From Methylobacterium oryzae (GTDB lineage: Bacteria > Pseudomonadota > Alphaproteobacteria > Rhizobiales > Beijerinckiaceae), in assembly GCF_021398735.1 (NCBI RefSeq), contig NZ_CP090349.1:5258501-5322500 (forward strand): 64,000 nucleotides of DNA, written 5' to 3'. The notes beneath the pieces were generated by a model, which was given only the letters and a program-made list of their open reading frames with translations, searched no databases and was not told where the DNA came from. Position 1 is the stretch's first letter, and every line of letters starts with the position of its first letter. Shown one piece after another: positions 49,554-57,819 of the stretch. Both the position numbers and the translations under genes were made by a program.

Positions 49554-50598
49554 GCCGGTCCTCCGCCCCCGGATCCGGCTCGTCCGCCGCGGCCGCGCCG
49601 CCGGCGCGGGGCTGCGGGCGCGAGACGATCTCCATCAGCAGGCCGCCGACGCCGAGGGCGACGATGTCGGCCCGGGTCACGGTCAGGTCCGCCAGCAGGC
49701 GGTGGAGGATCCAGTCGAAGCCGTTCTCCTTGGGCGAGCGGGCGCAGCCCGGCGCGCCGATCACCGGCACGCCGCCGCGGGCGCCGACGAGGAGCAGGTT
49801 GCCGGGGTCGACCGGCATGCCGAGATGGTCGACCCGGCCGCCCGCCTCCGCGATGCCGGCCGGGATGACGTCGCGCCGGTCGGCGATCGCCGAGGCGCCG
49901 AACACCACCACGAGGTCGGCCCCGGCGCGGTCGATCATCTCCGCCAGGGACGCCGCCACGGAGGCGGCGGCGTGGGGCACCCGGGTCTCGGCCACGATCG
50001 CCGCACCCGCGGGCGCGAGGCGGTCGGCCAGGGCCCGGAGGGTCTTGTCGATCGTCGTCTCCTTGAGGCTCGGCAGGCGCGTCGAGACCACGGCCACCCG
50101 GCGGCGGCGATACGGCACCACCCCGAGGACGTCGCCCTCCGCGGCCGCGCAGGCCCGGGCCAGCACGGCGCCCGGCACGGCGTAGGGGATGATCTTCACC
50201 GTGGCGACCATCTCGCCCTCGACCACCGGCCGGAAGCGCGGCAGAGTCGCCACCGTCACCGCCTCGTCGACGGCGTTGACCGCGTCGATCCGGGCCGGAT
50301 CGAGGGTGAGCACCCCCGCCGTCTCGGCGAACAGGTTGCTGCGGCCGGTGAAGGGCGCCTCGACGCGCAGGTTCGGCCCGCGCAGGCGCGCGGCGAGCCG
50401 CGCCGCGGCGGCGTCCTCGCCGACGTCGCCGGGCTCGAGCGTGGCCGCCACGATCTCCGACAGGCCGGCCCGGGCCAGGCCGGCGGCGGCTTCCGCGGCG
50501 ATGACGGCGCCCTTGCGCAGGGTGATGTCGGCCCGCCGCACCGTGTGCGCGCTGATCAGCCCGGCCGAGTCCGCGACCGGGACGGTCCCGAACCTCAC
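49546..50598 (-). CDS. Molybdopterin-binding protein (MoeA/CinA-like domain)
   Basis: 350 residues, GTG start, overlapping the genes on both sides. The N-terminal half begins VPVADSAGLISAHTVRRAD, a form seen in molybdopterin-binding proteins beside XdhC; the C-terminal half has the MoCF-binding stretch ADLVVVFGASAIADRRDVIP with GAPGCARSPKENGFDW. It probably handles molybdopterin or its metal insertion. Precise activity is unknown. Confidence 0.78.
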   Translation of the reverse strand: MRFGTVPVADSAGLISAHTVRRADITLRKGAVIAAEAAAGLARAGLSEIVAATLEPGDVGEDAAAARLAARLRGPNLRVEAPFTGRSNLFAETAGVLTLDPARIDAVNAVDEAVTVATLPRFRPVVEGEMVATVKIIPYAVPGAVLARACAAAEGDVLGVVPYRRRRVAVVSTRLPSLKETTIDKTLRALADRLAPAGAAIVAETRVPHAAASVAASLAEMIDRAGADLVVVFGASAIADRRDVIPAGIAEAGGRVDHLGMPVDPGNLLLVGARGGVPVIGAPGCARSPKENGFDWILHRLLADLTVTRADIVALGVGGLLMEIVSRPQPRAGGAAAADEPDPGAEDRHA

Positions 50599-51296
50599 GC
50601 GACCTCCGGGCGGGGCACGCGGCGCAGGGCGGCGACGATCTCGGCGAGCACCGCCAGGGCGATCTCGGCCGGGCTCACGGCGCCGATGGGCAGGCCGATC
50701 GGCGCGCGGATCCGGCCGATCTGCGCCGGCGTGAAGCCGGCCTCCGTGAGCCGCGCGACGCGCGCCGCGTGGGTCTTCCGGGAGCCGAGGGCGCCCACGT
50801 AGAAGCATTCGGCGGTCAGCGCCGCCTTCAGCGCGGGATCGTCGATCTTCGGATCGTGGGTCAGGGCCGCCAGGGCGCAGTAGCGGTCGAGGACCGGCAC
50901 GGTGGTCCCGAGGGCGGCGTCCGGCCATTCGGCGATCAGCGCGGTGCCGGGGAAGCGCTCGGGGGTCGCGAAGGCGGTGCGCGGGTCGATCACCGTGAGC
51001 GCGAGGTCGAGCCCCGCGGCCATCGGCGCCAGGGCCTGCGAGATGTGGACCGCGCCCACCACCACGAGCCGCACCGGCGGCACCTGCACGGTCAGGAACA
51101 GGGTCCGCCCGCCCGCCTCGACGAGGCCGCTCTTGCCGGAGGCGAGGTGCTTCGCCAGCACGTCGGCGAGGGGATCGGCGGCGATCGCGTCCTCGCCGAC
51201 GAGGCGCTGCGCGCCGTCGGCGATGTCGGTGATGAGGATCGCGGCGCGGCGCGCGGCCCGCGCGTCGTTGAGCGCTGCCAGGACGTCGCCGCGCAT
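50595..51296 (-). CDS. XdhC family protein, Rossmann (C-terminal) half
   Basis: 233 residues. N-terminal CoxI-like remnant (residues 1-70), then the XdhC_C Rossmann domain with VVVGAVHISQALAPMA, ALTHDPKIDDPALKAAL and FYVGALGSRKTHAARVARL. XdhC proteins bind molybdenum cofactor and place the sulfurated form into xanthine dehydrogenase-type enzymes. It is coupled by ATGA overlap to the small CoxI-domain gene upstream. Confidence 0.88.
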   Translation of the reverse strand: MRGDVLAALNDARAARRAAILITDIADGAQRLVGEDAIAADPLADVLAKHLASGKSGLVEAGGRTLFLTVQVPPVRLVVVGAVHISQALAPMAAGLDLALTVIDPRTAFATPERFPGTALIAEWPDAALGTTVPVLDRYCALAALTHDPKIDDPALKAALTAECFYVGALGSRKTHAARVARLTEAGFTPAQIGRIRAPIGLPIGAVSPAEIALAVLAEIVAALRRVPRPEVA

Positions 51297-51619
51297 CAGT
51301 CGACCCGCTCGACGAAGACCCGGATCCGGCCGCCGCAGGACAGGCCGGCGCGCCACGCGGTCTCGTCCGCGACGCCGAATTCGAGGACGCGGGGCACGCC
51401 CGCCTCGATCACCTCGATCGCCTCGGTGATCACCGCGCCCTCGACGCAGCCGCCGGAGACGGAGCCGAGGAAATTGCCCTCGCCGTCGACCACGAGGTGG
51501 CTGCCCACCGGTCGGGGCGCCGAGCCCCAGGTCTCGATCACCGTGGCGAGGGCCACGGCGCGGCCGTCGCGCCGCCAGGATTGGGCAGCGGAGAGGATGT
51601 CTGTGTCTGTGCTGAGCAT
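51296..51619 (-). CDS. XdhC/CoxI-domain small protein
   Basis: 107 residues consisting only of the XdhC_CoxI domain: SWRRDGRAVALATVIETWGS, APRPVGSHLVV, FLGSVSGGCVEGAVI and GLSCGGRIRVFVE. In many bacteria this domain is fused to the Rossmann half; here the two are separate overlapping genes. It is the first gene of the molybdenum maturation operon. Confidence 0.88.
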   Translation of the reverse strand: MLSTDTDILSAAQSWRRDGRAVALATVIETWGSAPRPVGSHLVVDGEGNFLGSVSGGCVEGAVITEAIEVIEAGVPRVLEFGVADETAWRAGLSCGGRIRVFVERVD

Positions 51620-51972
51620 GGCCTCGTGGACTTCCGGCCGGCGGGCGCCCCCCGCTCCTCACAGGTATGGCCCGCGTGCCGCGGTGCAAGAAGCCCTCAT
51701 GCTGAAGGGAGCGTCAGGAAACATTGGCCGAGATCGTCGGTCGGCCATACTCTGCACCCACGATCTTTCGCGGAGACGGCGCCCCGATTAGTGTCCGGCA
51801 TGTCCAAACCACAGCCTCATCCTGAGGTGCCGGAGCGCGGCGGAGGCCTCGAAGGAGCCCTCCAGCCGGCCGCGCGACCCCTGGAGCCCTCCTTCGAGGC
51901 CCGCTGGCGCGGTCACCTCAGGATGAGGGCGTGGGGTGGACGTTTCGCTGAAACCGAAGCCCCTCTCGCCCG
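51620..51972. other. Gap between the molybdenum operon and the EnvZ-like kinase
   Basis: 353 bases. Divergent promoters for both neighbours should lie here. Its main feature is the 114-base inverted repeat (51815-51928) described separately. I see no gene. Confidence 0.55.
51815..51928. repeat. Second type of dispersed inverted repeat (CCTCATCCTGAGGTG family)
   Basis: Perfect 15-base ends, CCTCATCCTGAGGTG and CACCTCAGGATGAGG, with an inner pair of 21-base arms (starting GGCCTCGAAGGAG and ending CTCCTTCGAGGCC) that agree at 19 positions. The whole can fold into a long cruciform or hairpin. Similar CCTCATCCTGAGG repeats are scattered between genes in Rhizobiales. It is the only copy in this window. 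Confidence 0.85.
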
Positions 51973-53394
51973 ATGGGCCCGGCCCCGGCGCCCAGCCCCA
52001 TGAACGCCCCGGATCCTGCCCTCGCCCGGGCGCTCCGCAAGGAACCGCCGCGCTCGCCCCCGCGCCGCCTGTGGAAGCGCGTCAGCCGGGCGATCGGCGA
52101 CGTCCTGCCGAAGGGCCTCTACGCCCGCTCGCTGATCATCATCATCGCGCCGGTGGTCCTGCTCCAGTCGGTGATCGCCTACACCTTCATGGAGCGGCAC
52201 TGGCAGCTCGTGACCAAGCGCCTGTCGGCGGCGGTCACGGCGGACGTCGCCGCGCTGATCGACATCTACGAGAGCTACCCGCAGGACAAGGATGCCGAGA
52301 CCCTCGCGCGCATCGCCGGTGAACGGCTGAACCTCGACCTCGACATCCTCAAGGGCGCCAAGCTGCCGCCCCCGGGCCCGCGCCCGTTCTTCTCGATCCT
52401 CGACGAGGCCCTGTCCGACGAGATCAAGCGCCAGATCCGAAGACCGTTCTGGATCGACACGGTCGGGCGCTCGAACCTCATCGAGATCCGCGTGGCGATC
52501 CCCGACGGGGTGATGCGCATCACCGCCCGGCGCAGCCAGGCCTACGCGTCGAACTCGCACATCTTCCTCGTGTGGATGATCGGCTCGTCGCTGGTGCTGC
52601 TCGGCGTCGCGATCCTGTTCCTGCGCAACCAGATCAAGCCGATCCTGCGGCTCGCGGCCGTGGCGGAGGGCTTCGGCAAGGGGCGGGAGATCGAGTTCCG
52701 GCCCCGCGGTGCCCGCGAGGTGCGTCAGGCCGGCCACGCCTTCATCGAGATGAAGCGGCGCATCGAGCGGGCGATGGAGCAGCGCACGACGATGCTGAAC
52801 GGCGTCAGCCACGACCTGCGCACCATCCTGACCCGGTTCCGCCTGTCCCTGGCGCTGATCGAGCAGACCGAGGAGATCGAGGATCTCAGCCGCGACGTCG
52901 ACGAGATGAGCCGGATGCTGGAGGGCTACCTCGCCTTCGCGCGGGGCGATTCGGCCGAGCCCGCGACGCCCACCGACATGCGCGCCCTGCTGGAGGACCT
53001 GCGGACCGACGTCGAGCGCCTCGGCGCCCACGTCTCCGCGGTCGATCTCGCCGGCGCGCCCGAGGTCACGGTGCGGCCCGGCGCCTTCCGGCGCTGCCTG
53101 TTCAACCTCGCCGCCAACGCCGTCCGCTACGGCGAGACGGTGGCGATCTCCGGCCGGCTGGAGGCCCGGACCTTCCTCGTCTCGATCGACGATGACGGGC
53201 CCGGCATTCCGGCGGAGAGCCGCGAGGACGTGTTCAAGCCGTTCGTGCGGCTCGACGACGCCCGCCAGGATGCCGGCGGCTCCGGGCTGGGCCTGTCGAT
53301 CGCCCGGGACATCGCCCGGGCCCACGGCGGCGACATAACCCTGCACGACAGCCCGCTGGGTGGCCTGCGGGCCACCGTCCGGGTCCCGGCCTGA
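51973..53394 (+). CDS. EnvZ-like sensor histidine kinase, no partner beside it
   Basis: 473 residues; MNAPDP at 52000 is an alternative start. Layout: a basic cytoplasmic head, membrane segment 1 (about 53-72), a periplasmic loop of about 120 residues, segment 2 (about 197-217), HAMP, the dimerisation domain with His280 in SHDLRTILTRFRL, and an ATPase with NLAANAVRYG, DDDGPGIP and GGSGLGLSIARD. The usual RTPLTR after the histidine is RTILTR. It resembles EnvZ; the expected OmpR gene is not next to it within this window. Confidence 0.88.
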   Translation: MGPAPAPSPMNAPDPALARALRKEPPRSPPRRLWKRVSRAIGDVLPKGLYARSLIIIIAPVVLLQSVIAYTFMERHWQLVTKRLSAAVTADVAALIDIYESYPQDKDAETLARIAGERLNLDLDILKGAKLPPPGPRPFFSILDEALSDEIKRQIRRPFWIDTVGRSNLIEIRVAIPDGVMRITARRSQAYASNSHIFLVWMIGSSLVLLGVAILFLRNQIKPILRLAAVAEGFGKGREIEFRPRGAREVRQAGHAFIEMKRRIERAMEQRTTMLNGVSHDLRTILTRFRLSLALIEQTEEIEDLSRDVDEMSRMLEGYLAFARGDSAEPATPTDMRALLEDLRTDVERLGAHVSAVDLAGAPEVTVRPGAFRRCLFNLAANAVRYGETVAISGRLEARTFLVSIDDDGPGIPAESREDVFKPFVRLDDARQDAGGSGLGLSIARDIARAHGGDITLHDSPLGGLRATVRVPA

Positions 53395-53406
53395 GCCGGA
53401 TCCGGC

Positions 53407-53712
53407 TCAGGTATCGGCGGGCCGGCGCAGGCGCAGGAACTCGGCCTGCACGTTGCGGATCAGGTGATCCATGCTCGCCTCGTCGAGGGCGGCGCTCGTC
53501 AGCCGGGCGCGCAGGCCGGCCTCGCCGTTCCAGGCGTAGCCGGCCTCGAACGGCAGGTGGCGCCGCAGGAGCGGACTCACGACCGACTCGCGCCGGTAGG
53601 CGGGATGTCGCAGCAGCCGCCCGATATGGAGCGCCAGCGTCTCGACGCTGGAGGATCTGGAGCCTGAACTCCCCGCTCCCTTGCCTTTCGAATCGACCGA
53701 TGCCCAACGCAT
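53407..53712 (-). CDS. Small protein of unknown function
   Basis: 101 residues from MRWASV, chosen because a GGGAGGG ribosome site lies 10 bases upstream; an earlier in-frame start at 53766 is possible. A Ser/Gly-rich head precedes two predicted helices (SVETLALHIGRLLRHPAYRR and LDEASMDHLIRNVQAEFLRL). Convergent with the EnvZ-like kinase. Function not recognised. Confidence 0.5.
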   Translation of the reverse strand: MRWASVDSKGKGAGSSGSRSSSVETLALHIGRLLRHPAYRRESVVSPLLRRHLPFEAGYAWNGEAGLRARLTSAALDEASMDHLIRNVQAEFLRLRRPADT

Positions 53713-53890
53713 ACGTGTCCGCCCTCCCGGAGACGCCACTGTTGCGCGAAATGATTGCGCATCCATGAGCGTTCGGGCGAGCCGGCGAAAAACTGCAGCT
53801 CGCGGGGTCCCAACCTTCGCAGCGCGGTGATATGCAGGGGCGCTTTCCCAGGGCCGCGGTCAGCCGCGCGCCGGATCCCGAGTGCCGAAC

Positions 53891-54082
53891 ATGAACCCGC
53901 TCGTCCCGCTCTTCGCCCTCATCTCGCTGCCGCTCGCGGCCATCGGGCTCGTGCTCTACACCGATGAGGGCATCAACCCGGACCTGTTCTACGCCTCCGT
54001 GAAGACCTTCGTGATCCTGGGCGCGATCGCCGCGGCGATGTCGTTCGGCGCGATGAAGCTCTCGGAGCGGTCCAAGCACTGA
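53891..54082 (+). CDS. Small two-helix membrane protein
   Basis: 63 residues with two membrane segments (about 5-22 and 39-55) joined by a short polar turn (YTDEGINPDLFY) and a charged tail (KLSERSKH). It starts 24 bases before the aminotransferase and shares its direction, so co-transcription is likely. Function unknown. Confidence 0.6.
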   Translation: MNPLVPLFALISLPLAAIGLVLYTDEGINPDLFYASVKTFVILGAIAAAMSFGAMKLSERSKH

Positions 54083-54105
54083 CGTCCCACCGCCCGGAGG
54101 GCGCG

Positions 54106-55287
54106 ATGCTGCACGTGGTCCCGGCCTTCTCGCGCATCGGCGAGGAGAACGCCTTCGCGGTTCTGGCGCGGGCCCAGGCCCTCGCCGCGCAGGGGCGGGA
54201 CGTGATCAACCTCGGCATCGGCCAGCCGGACATGCCCACGCCCGCCCACGTGGTCGAGGCGGGCATCAAGGCGCTGCGCGACGGACACCACGGCTACACG
54301 CCGGCGGTCGGCATCCCGCAGCTCCGCGAGTCGGTGGCCCGCGACATCCACCGCCGCCACGGCGTCGAGGTCTCGCCGGATTCCGTGATGATCGTGCCGG
54401 GCGGCAAGGTCACCATGTTCATGGCGATCCTGATGTTCGGCGCGCCCGGGACCGAGATCCTGTATCCGGACCCCGGCTTCCCGATCTACCGCTCGATGAT
54501 CGAGTTCACCGGGGCGACGCCCGTGCCGGTGCCGATCCGCGAGGAGAACGGCTTCGCCTTCTCGGCGGCCGAGACCCTGGCGCTGATCACGCCGAAGACG
54601 CGGCTGCTGATCGTCAACTCGCCCGCCAACCCCACCGGCGGCGTGACGCCGAAGGCCGAGATCGACGCCCTGGTGAAGGGCCTCGCCGAGCACCCCGACG
54701 TCGCGGTGCTGTCGGACGAGATCTACGGCACCATGACGTACGACGGCGAGACCCACCACTCGCTGCTGAAATATCCCGAGATCCGCGACCGGCTGGTCTA
54801 CCTCGACGGCGCGTCGAAGACCTACGCGATGACCGGCTGGCGGCTCGGCTGGTCGGTCTGGCCGAAGCCGCTCTACGACGCGGCGCGCAAGCTCGCGGTC
54901 AACGCGCATTCCTGCGTCAACGCGGCGACCCAGTGGGCCGGCATCGCGGCGCTCGACGGACCGCAGGCTTGCGTGGCCGAGATGGTCGCCGAGTTCGACC
55001 GGCGCCGGGCGATCGTGGTCGACGGGCTGAACGCCCTACCGGACGTCTCCTGCATCGCGCCCAAGGGCGCGTTCTACGCCTTCCCGAACATCGCCCGGAC
55101 CGGCTGGAAGGCGAAGCCCCTGGCCTCGACCCTCCTGGAGGAAGCGGGTGTGGCGGTGATCGGCGGTCCGGATTTCGGCGTCCACGGCGAGGGCTACCTC
55201 CGCCTGTCCTACGCCAATTCGGCCGAGAACATCCGGCGGGCGCTGGAGCGGATGGGCACGTTCCTCAGCACGCACAGGCCGGGCTGA
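54106..55287 (+). CDS. Class I pyridoxal-phosphate aminotransferase
   Basis: 393 residues, fold type I. Motifs: NLGIGQPDMPTPAHVVEA, the cofactor-ring region NSPANPTGG, DEIYGTMTY, and the Schiff-base lysine in DGASKTYAMTGWRLGW, with the C-terminal substrate-binding Arg in YLRLSYANS. It belongs to the aspartate-aminotransferase-like subgroup (AspB/AlaA type). The amino-acid substrate cannot be fixed. A dispersed repeat lies downstream. Confidence 0.92.
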   Translation: MLHVVPAFSRIGEENAFAVLARAQALAAQGRDVINLGIGQPDMPTPAHVVEAGIKALRDGHHGYTPAVGIPQLRESVARDIHRRHGVEVSPDSVMIVPGGKVTMFMAILMFGAPGTEILYPDPGFPIYRSMIEFTGATPVPVPIREENGFAFSAAETLALITPKTRLLIVNSPANPTGGVTPKAEIDALVKGLAEHPDVAVLSDEIYGTMTYDGETHHSLLKYPEIRDRLVYLDGASKTYAMTGWRLGWSVWPKPLYDAARKLAVNAHSCVNAATQWAGIAALDGPQACVAEMVAEFDRRRAIVVDGLNALPDVSCIAPKGAFYAFPNIARTGWKAKPLASTLLEEAGVAVIGGPDFGVHGEGYLRLSYANSAENIRRALERMGTFLSTHRPG

Positions 55288-55336
55288 GAAGACGCCCCGT
55301 CGCCGACCTCGGCAGGGACGCCATCATCCGCGCCGC

Positions 55337-55428
55337 CGTCCTCGCGAGCGCGGCGAAGCGATCCAGTCGCCGCGACGACCGCCGAAGCTGGGCAGCCCTG
55401 GGTCCTTTCGCAGCGCTCGCGATGACGG
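55337..55428. repeat. Dispersed palindromic repeat, copy 4
   Basis: Left arm GCGAGCGCGGCGAAGCGATC and right arm with CTTTCGCAGCGCTCGCGATG pair with a few mismatches; the inner segment has CAGCCCTGGGTC. It ends GATGACGG like the others. It lies between the aminotransferase gene and the convergent esterase gene. It is the most diverged of the four copies. Confidence 0.8.
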
Positions 55429-55476
55429 TTGTGGCGACCGAACCGTTTGAACGCACACCGGTTCGACCGGCACGCC

Positions 55477-56541
55477 TCAGGACTTGCCGGGCGCCCGCTT
55501 GTCGATCCAGCCGACCAGCCAGTCGGCGATGTCGAGGCTGTTCTTGTCCTGCATCAGCATGTGCGAATTGCCGTGGATGCCGATCTCGGGCAGCAGGATC
55601 AGCTCCGCCTTGCCGCCCGCGGCGTTGGCGGCCGCCACGAAGCTGCGGCACTGCTTGAGCCGCGGCGCCCAGCGGGGCGAGGCGTCGACGTAGTCGCCGA
55701 ACAGGACGAGGATCGGCAGGTCCTTGTAGGGCGCGAGGTCGTCCTTGGCCGGGTCCGGGCAGGCGGCCGGCTCGATGGCCACGATGGCGCGCAGGCCGGT
55801 CCGATCGAGGGCGGCGGTCTGGAACGGGTAGATCCCCGACTGCGAGTGCGAGATCAGCACCGCGCCCTTGAGCCGCTTGGCGAGCTCCGACAGGGCCGGC
55901 ACGGTCGGGTTCGGCACCGGCAGGGCGGCCGACCAGTCCGGGACCATCTGCTTCCAGAACTCCCCCTGGGCCTCCAGGGGGAACTGCATGCCGGGGAACA
56001 CCTTCGGGTATTCCGGCCCGAACCGGAAGATCGCCCAGGCCGGCTCGCGCCCGGCCGAGAACACGGCCGGCAGCGTCTTGGGGTCGGCCTGCCCCGTCTT
56101 CACGGCGTTGATCTGGGCCGGGCTCGCCGCCGAGCGGCCGCGCCAGGCCTGGTCGATCACGTAGGTCGGGAAGCCGCGCCGGACGAGATACTCGTCCCAG
56201 CCCATGCGCCCGTCGGGCGTCGTCTCCCAGGTCTTGCCGGTGAGGCAGCAGCCGTGGATCAGGACCAGCGGCGGCCGTCCGGCATTCACCGGGACCTGGT
56301 AGCGGACGTAGATCTGGTCGACGCTGATCGTGCCCGACGGCGCGTAGGCCGGCAGCGTCGAGAGCGTGTCGGACTGGACGTCGCGGCCGCCGACGAAGAA
56401 GCTGCCCTGCTCGGCGATCGTCAGGGGGCCGGCGGCCGGATCGGCCGCGCGCGCGGAGCCGCCGGCGATCAGCATGGCTGCGACCAGCGCGCAGGCCCGC
56501 CGGCGGGCGCGCCCGGGCGCGGGCACTGACAGTCCTGCCAT
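55477..56541 (-). CDS. Exported alpha/beta-hydrolase, esterase 713 type
   Basis: 354 residues with a signal peptide (RARRRACALVAAMLIAGG, cut near ARA). The sequence HGCCLTGKTWETTPDGRMGW (Cys98-Cys99) is the hallmark of Alcaligenes esterase 713, where two adjacent cysteines form a rare vicinal disulfide in the oxyanion region. Nucleophile Ser233 (SHSQSG), acid Glu258 (IAIEPAA) and base His327 (HGNSHMLM) complete the triad. Natural substrate unknown. Confidence 0.85.
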   Translation of the reverse strand: MAGLSVPAPGRARRRACALVAAMLIAGGSARAADPAAGPLTIAEQGSFFVGGRDVQSDTLSTLPAYAPSGTISVDQIYVRYQVPVNAGRPPLVLIHGCCLTGKTWETTPDGRMGWDEYLVRRGFPTYVIDQAWRGRSAASPAQINAVKTGQADPKTLPAVFSAGREPAWAIFRFGPEYPKVFPGMQFPLEAQGEFWKQMVPDWSAALPVPNPTVPALSELAKRLKGAVLISHSQSGIYPFQTAALDRTGLRAIVAIEPAACPDPAKDDLAPYKDLPILVLFGDYVDASPRWAPRLKQCRSFVAAANAAGGKAELILLPEIGIHGNSHMLMQDKNSLDIADWLVGWIDKRAPGKS

Positions 56542-56652
56542 GAAATGTCCCGTCCTCCCGCGCGCGGGCCGTCCTCCGGACCCGTCGTCGCGCGGGAGCC
56601 TAGCACGAAGCTCGGCCGCCGTGGGAGATCCGCCCTTCGGGCAGGTTGCCAG

Positions 56653-57165
56653 TCAGGCTCCGATGTCGCGCTCGACACGCTCGACCGCCTCCGCGGGCAG
56701 GTCGAGGGCCTCGGCCAGCATCTTCAGGAACTGACGCTCCTGGAGCGTGTCGGGCTCGATGGCGAGTCGCGCCGCCGCGAAGATCCGCGCCGCCGCGTCG
56801 GGATCCGCGACCCGGTCGGCGATCGCGTCGACGTCGGCCGGGTCCGCGAGCTCGCGCTCGAGCCAGGCTCGACCGTCGGGATCGAGGCCCGCCTCCGCCA
56901 CGGCGGCGTCGAGGCGCCTACGTTCCGCGGCGTCGACCATCCCGTCGGCCGTCGTGGCCGCCACCATGGCCCGCAGCATCAGCCGGGCCTCGTCCTCGTC
57001 GACCTTCGTGAAGTCCGGGCCCCCGGCCTCGGGCGGGGGCGCCCCGCGCAGCGCCCGGTAGGCGAGGCCGCCGATCAGCGCCAGTCCGCCGAGGGCGGCA
57101 CCGGCGGCGAGCCCGCCGCGCCTCGACCGCACGAGCGCGTCGACGATCCGTCTGCTGTCAGCCAT
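56653..57165 (-). CDS. DUF533 / TerB-like inner membrane protein
   Basis: 170 residues. One membrane-like segment (GGLAAGAALGGLALIGGLAY, about 17-36) and a Pro/Gly linker precede a TerB-like helical domain with AMVAATTADGMVDAAERRRL and the acidic pairs expected of metal-binding TerB domains. Related to E. coli YebE. Function unknown; the family is linked to envelope and metal stress. Confidence 0.83.
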   Translation of the reverse strand: MADSRRIVDALVRSRRGGLAAGAALGGLALIGGLAYRALRGAPPPEAGGPDFTKVDEDEARLMLRAMVAATTADGMVDAAERRRLDAAVAEAGLDPDGRAWLERELADPADVDAIADRVADPDAAARIFAAARLAIEPDTLQERQFLKMLAEALDLPAEAVERVERDIGA

Positions 57166-57234
57166 GCCGTCCTCCCGGTTTCCGATCCAGATCGGATCGG
57201 AAACCTCCCGGGAGGCGCTCGGGTTCAGCCGCGC

Positions 57235-57570
57235 TCAGGCGTCGGCCTCGTCCTCGTCCTCGTCGATATCCACGAGGAAGACGATGTCGGCCTCGTCCTC
57301 GTCGTCCGAATCGGACCCGGTGTGGCGCGGATCCTCGACGAAATCACCCTCGCCGTCGTCCTCGGCGAGGGCATCCTCGAAGATCTCGACCTCGTCCTCG
57401 GTGGCGGCCCGGACCGTGAGCGCCGACGTGCCGTTCCAGACCGGCTTCCCGCCGGTCGTCATGGTCCGGATGTCTTCCTTGAAGCCGTCACAGGTGAAGA
57501 GGTCCTTGGCGGACGCCTCGTCGCTGTTGATCACCGCAACGGCGGTGCCGTCGATCTCGAGCGTGAACAT
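57235..57570 (-). CDS. Small protein with extremely acidic C-terminus
   Basis: 111 residues from the ATG at 57570; an earlier ATG nine bases upstream has no room for its ribosome site. The N-terminal 60 residues look folded (MFTLEIDGTAVAVINSDEAS, then FTCDGFKEDIRTM and WNGTSALTVRAAT). The last 50 contain about 25 Asp and Glu in long runs. It could be a nucleic-acid mimic, a metal or a protein-binding tail; no family is recognised. It follows the TerB-like gene orientation but is separated by 69 bases. Confidence 0.65.
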   Translation of the reverse strand: MFTLEIDGTAVAVINSDEASAKDLFTCDGFKEDIRTMTTGGKPVWNGTSALTVRAATEDEVEIFEDALAEDDGEGDFVEDPRHTGSDSDDEDEADIVFLVDIDEDEDEADA

Positions 57571-57819
57571 GGCCGGCATCCCTCTCGTAACCGTCCTCAG
57601 GCGCGCCCGGTCAGCGGGCTGGCGCACGGGTGCGACGCGCTGCCCCGGGAAGAAACGTCTCGGTTTCGTCCGTCTGACACGAGCGTCGCGCGGGGATGCT
57701 GTAGGGGTGAAGCGGACGGCCGCCAAGCCCGTCGCGGCCCGACCCGCACGATTCGGCGCGGCACGGATCCTGCGCCCATCAGGGCGGCCACAGTCTCGAA
57801 CACGAAGGATCACCCGCGC

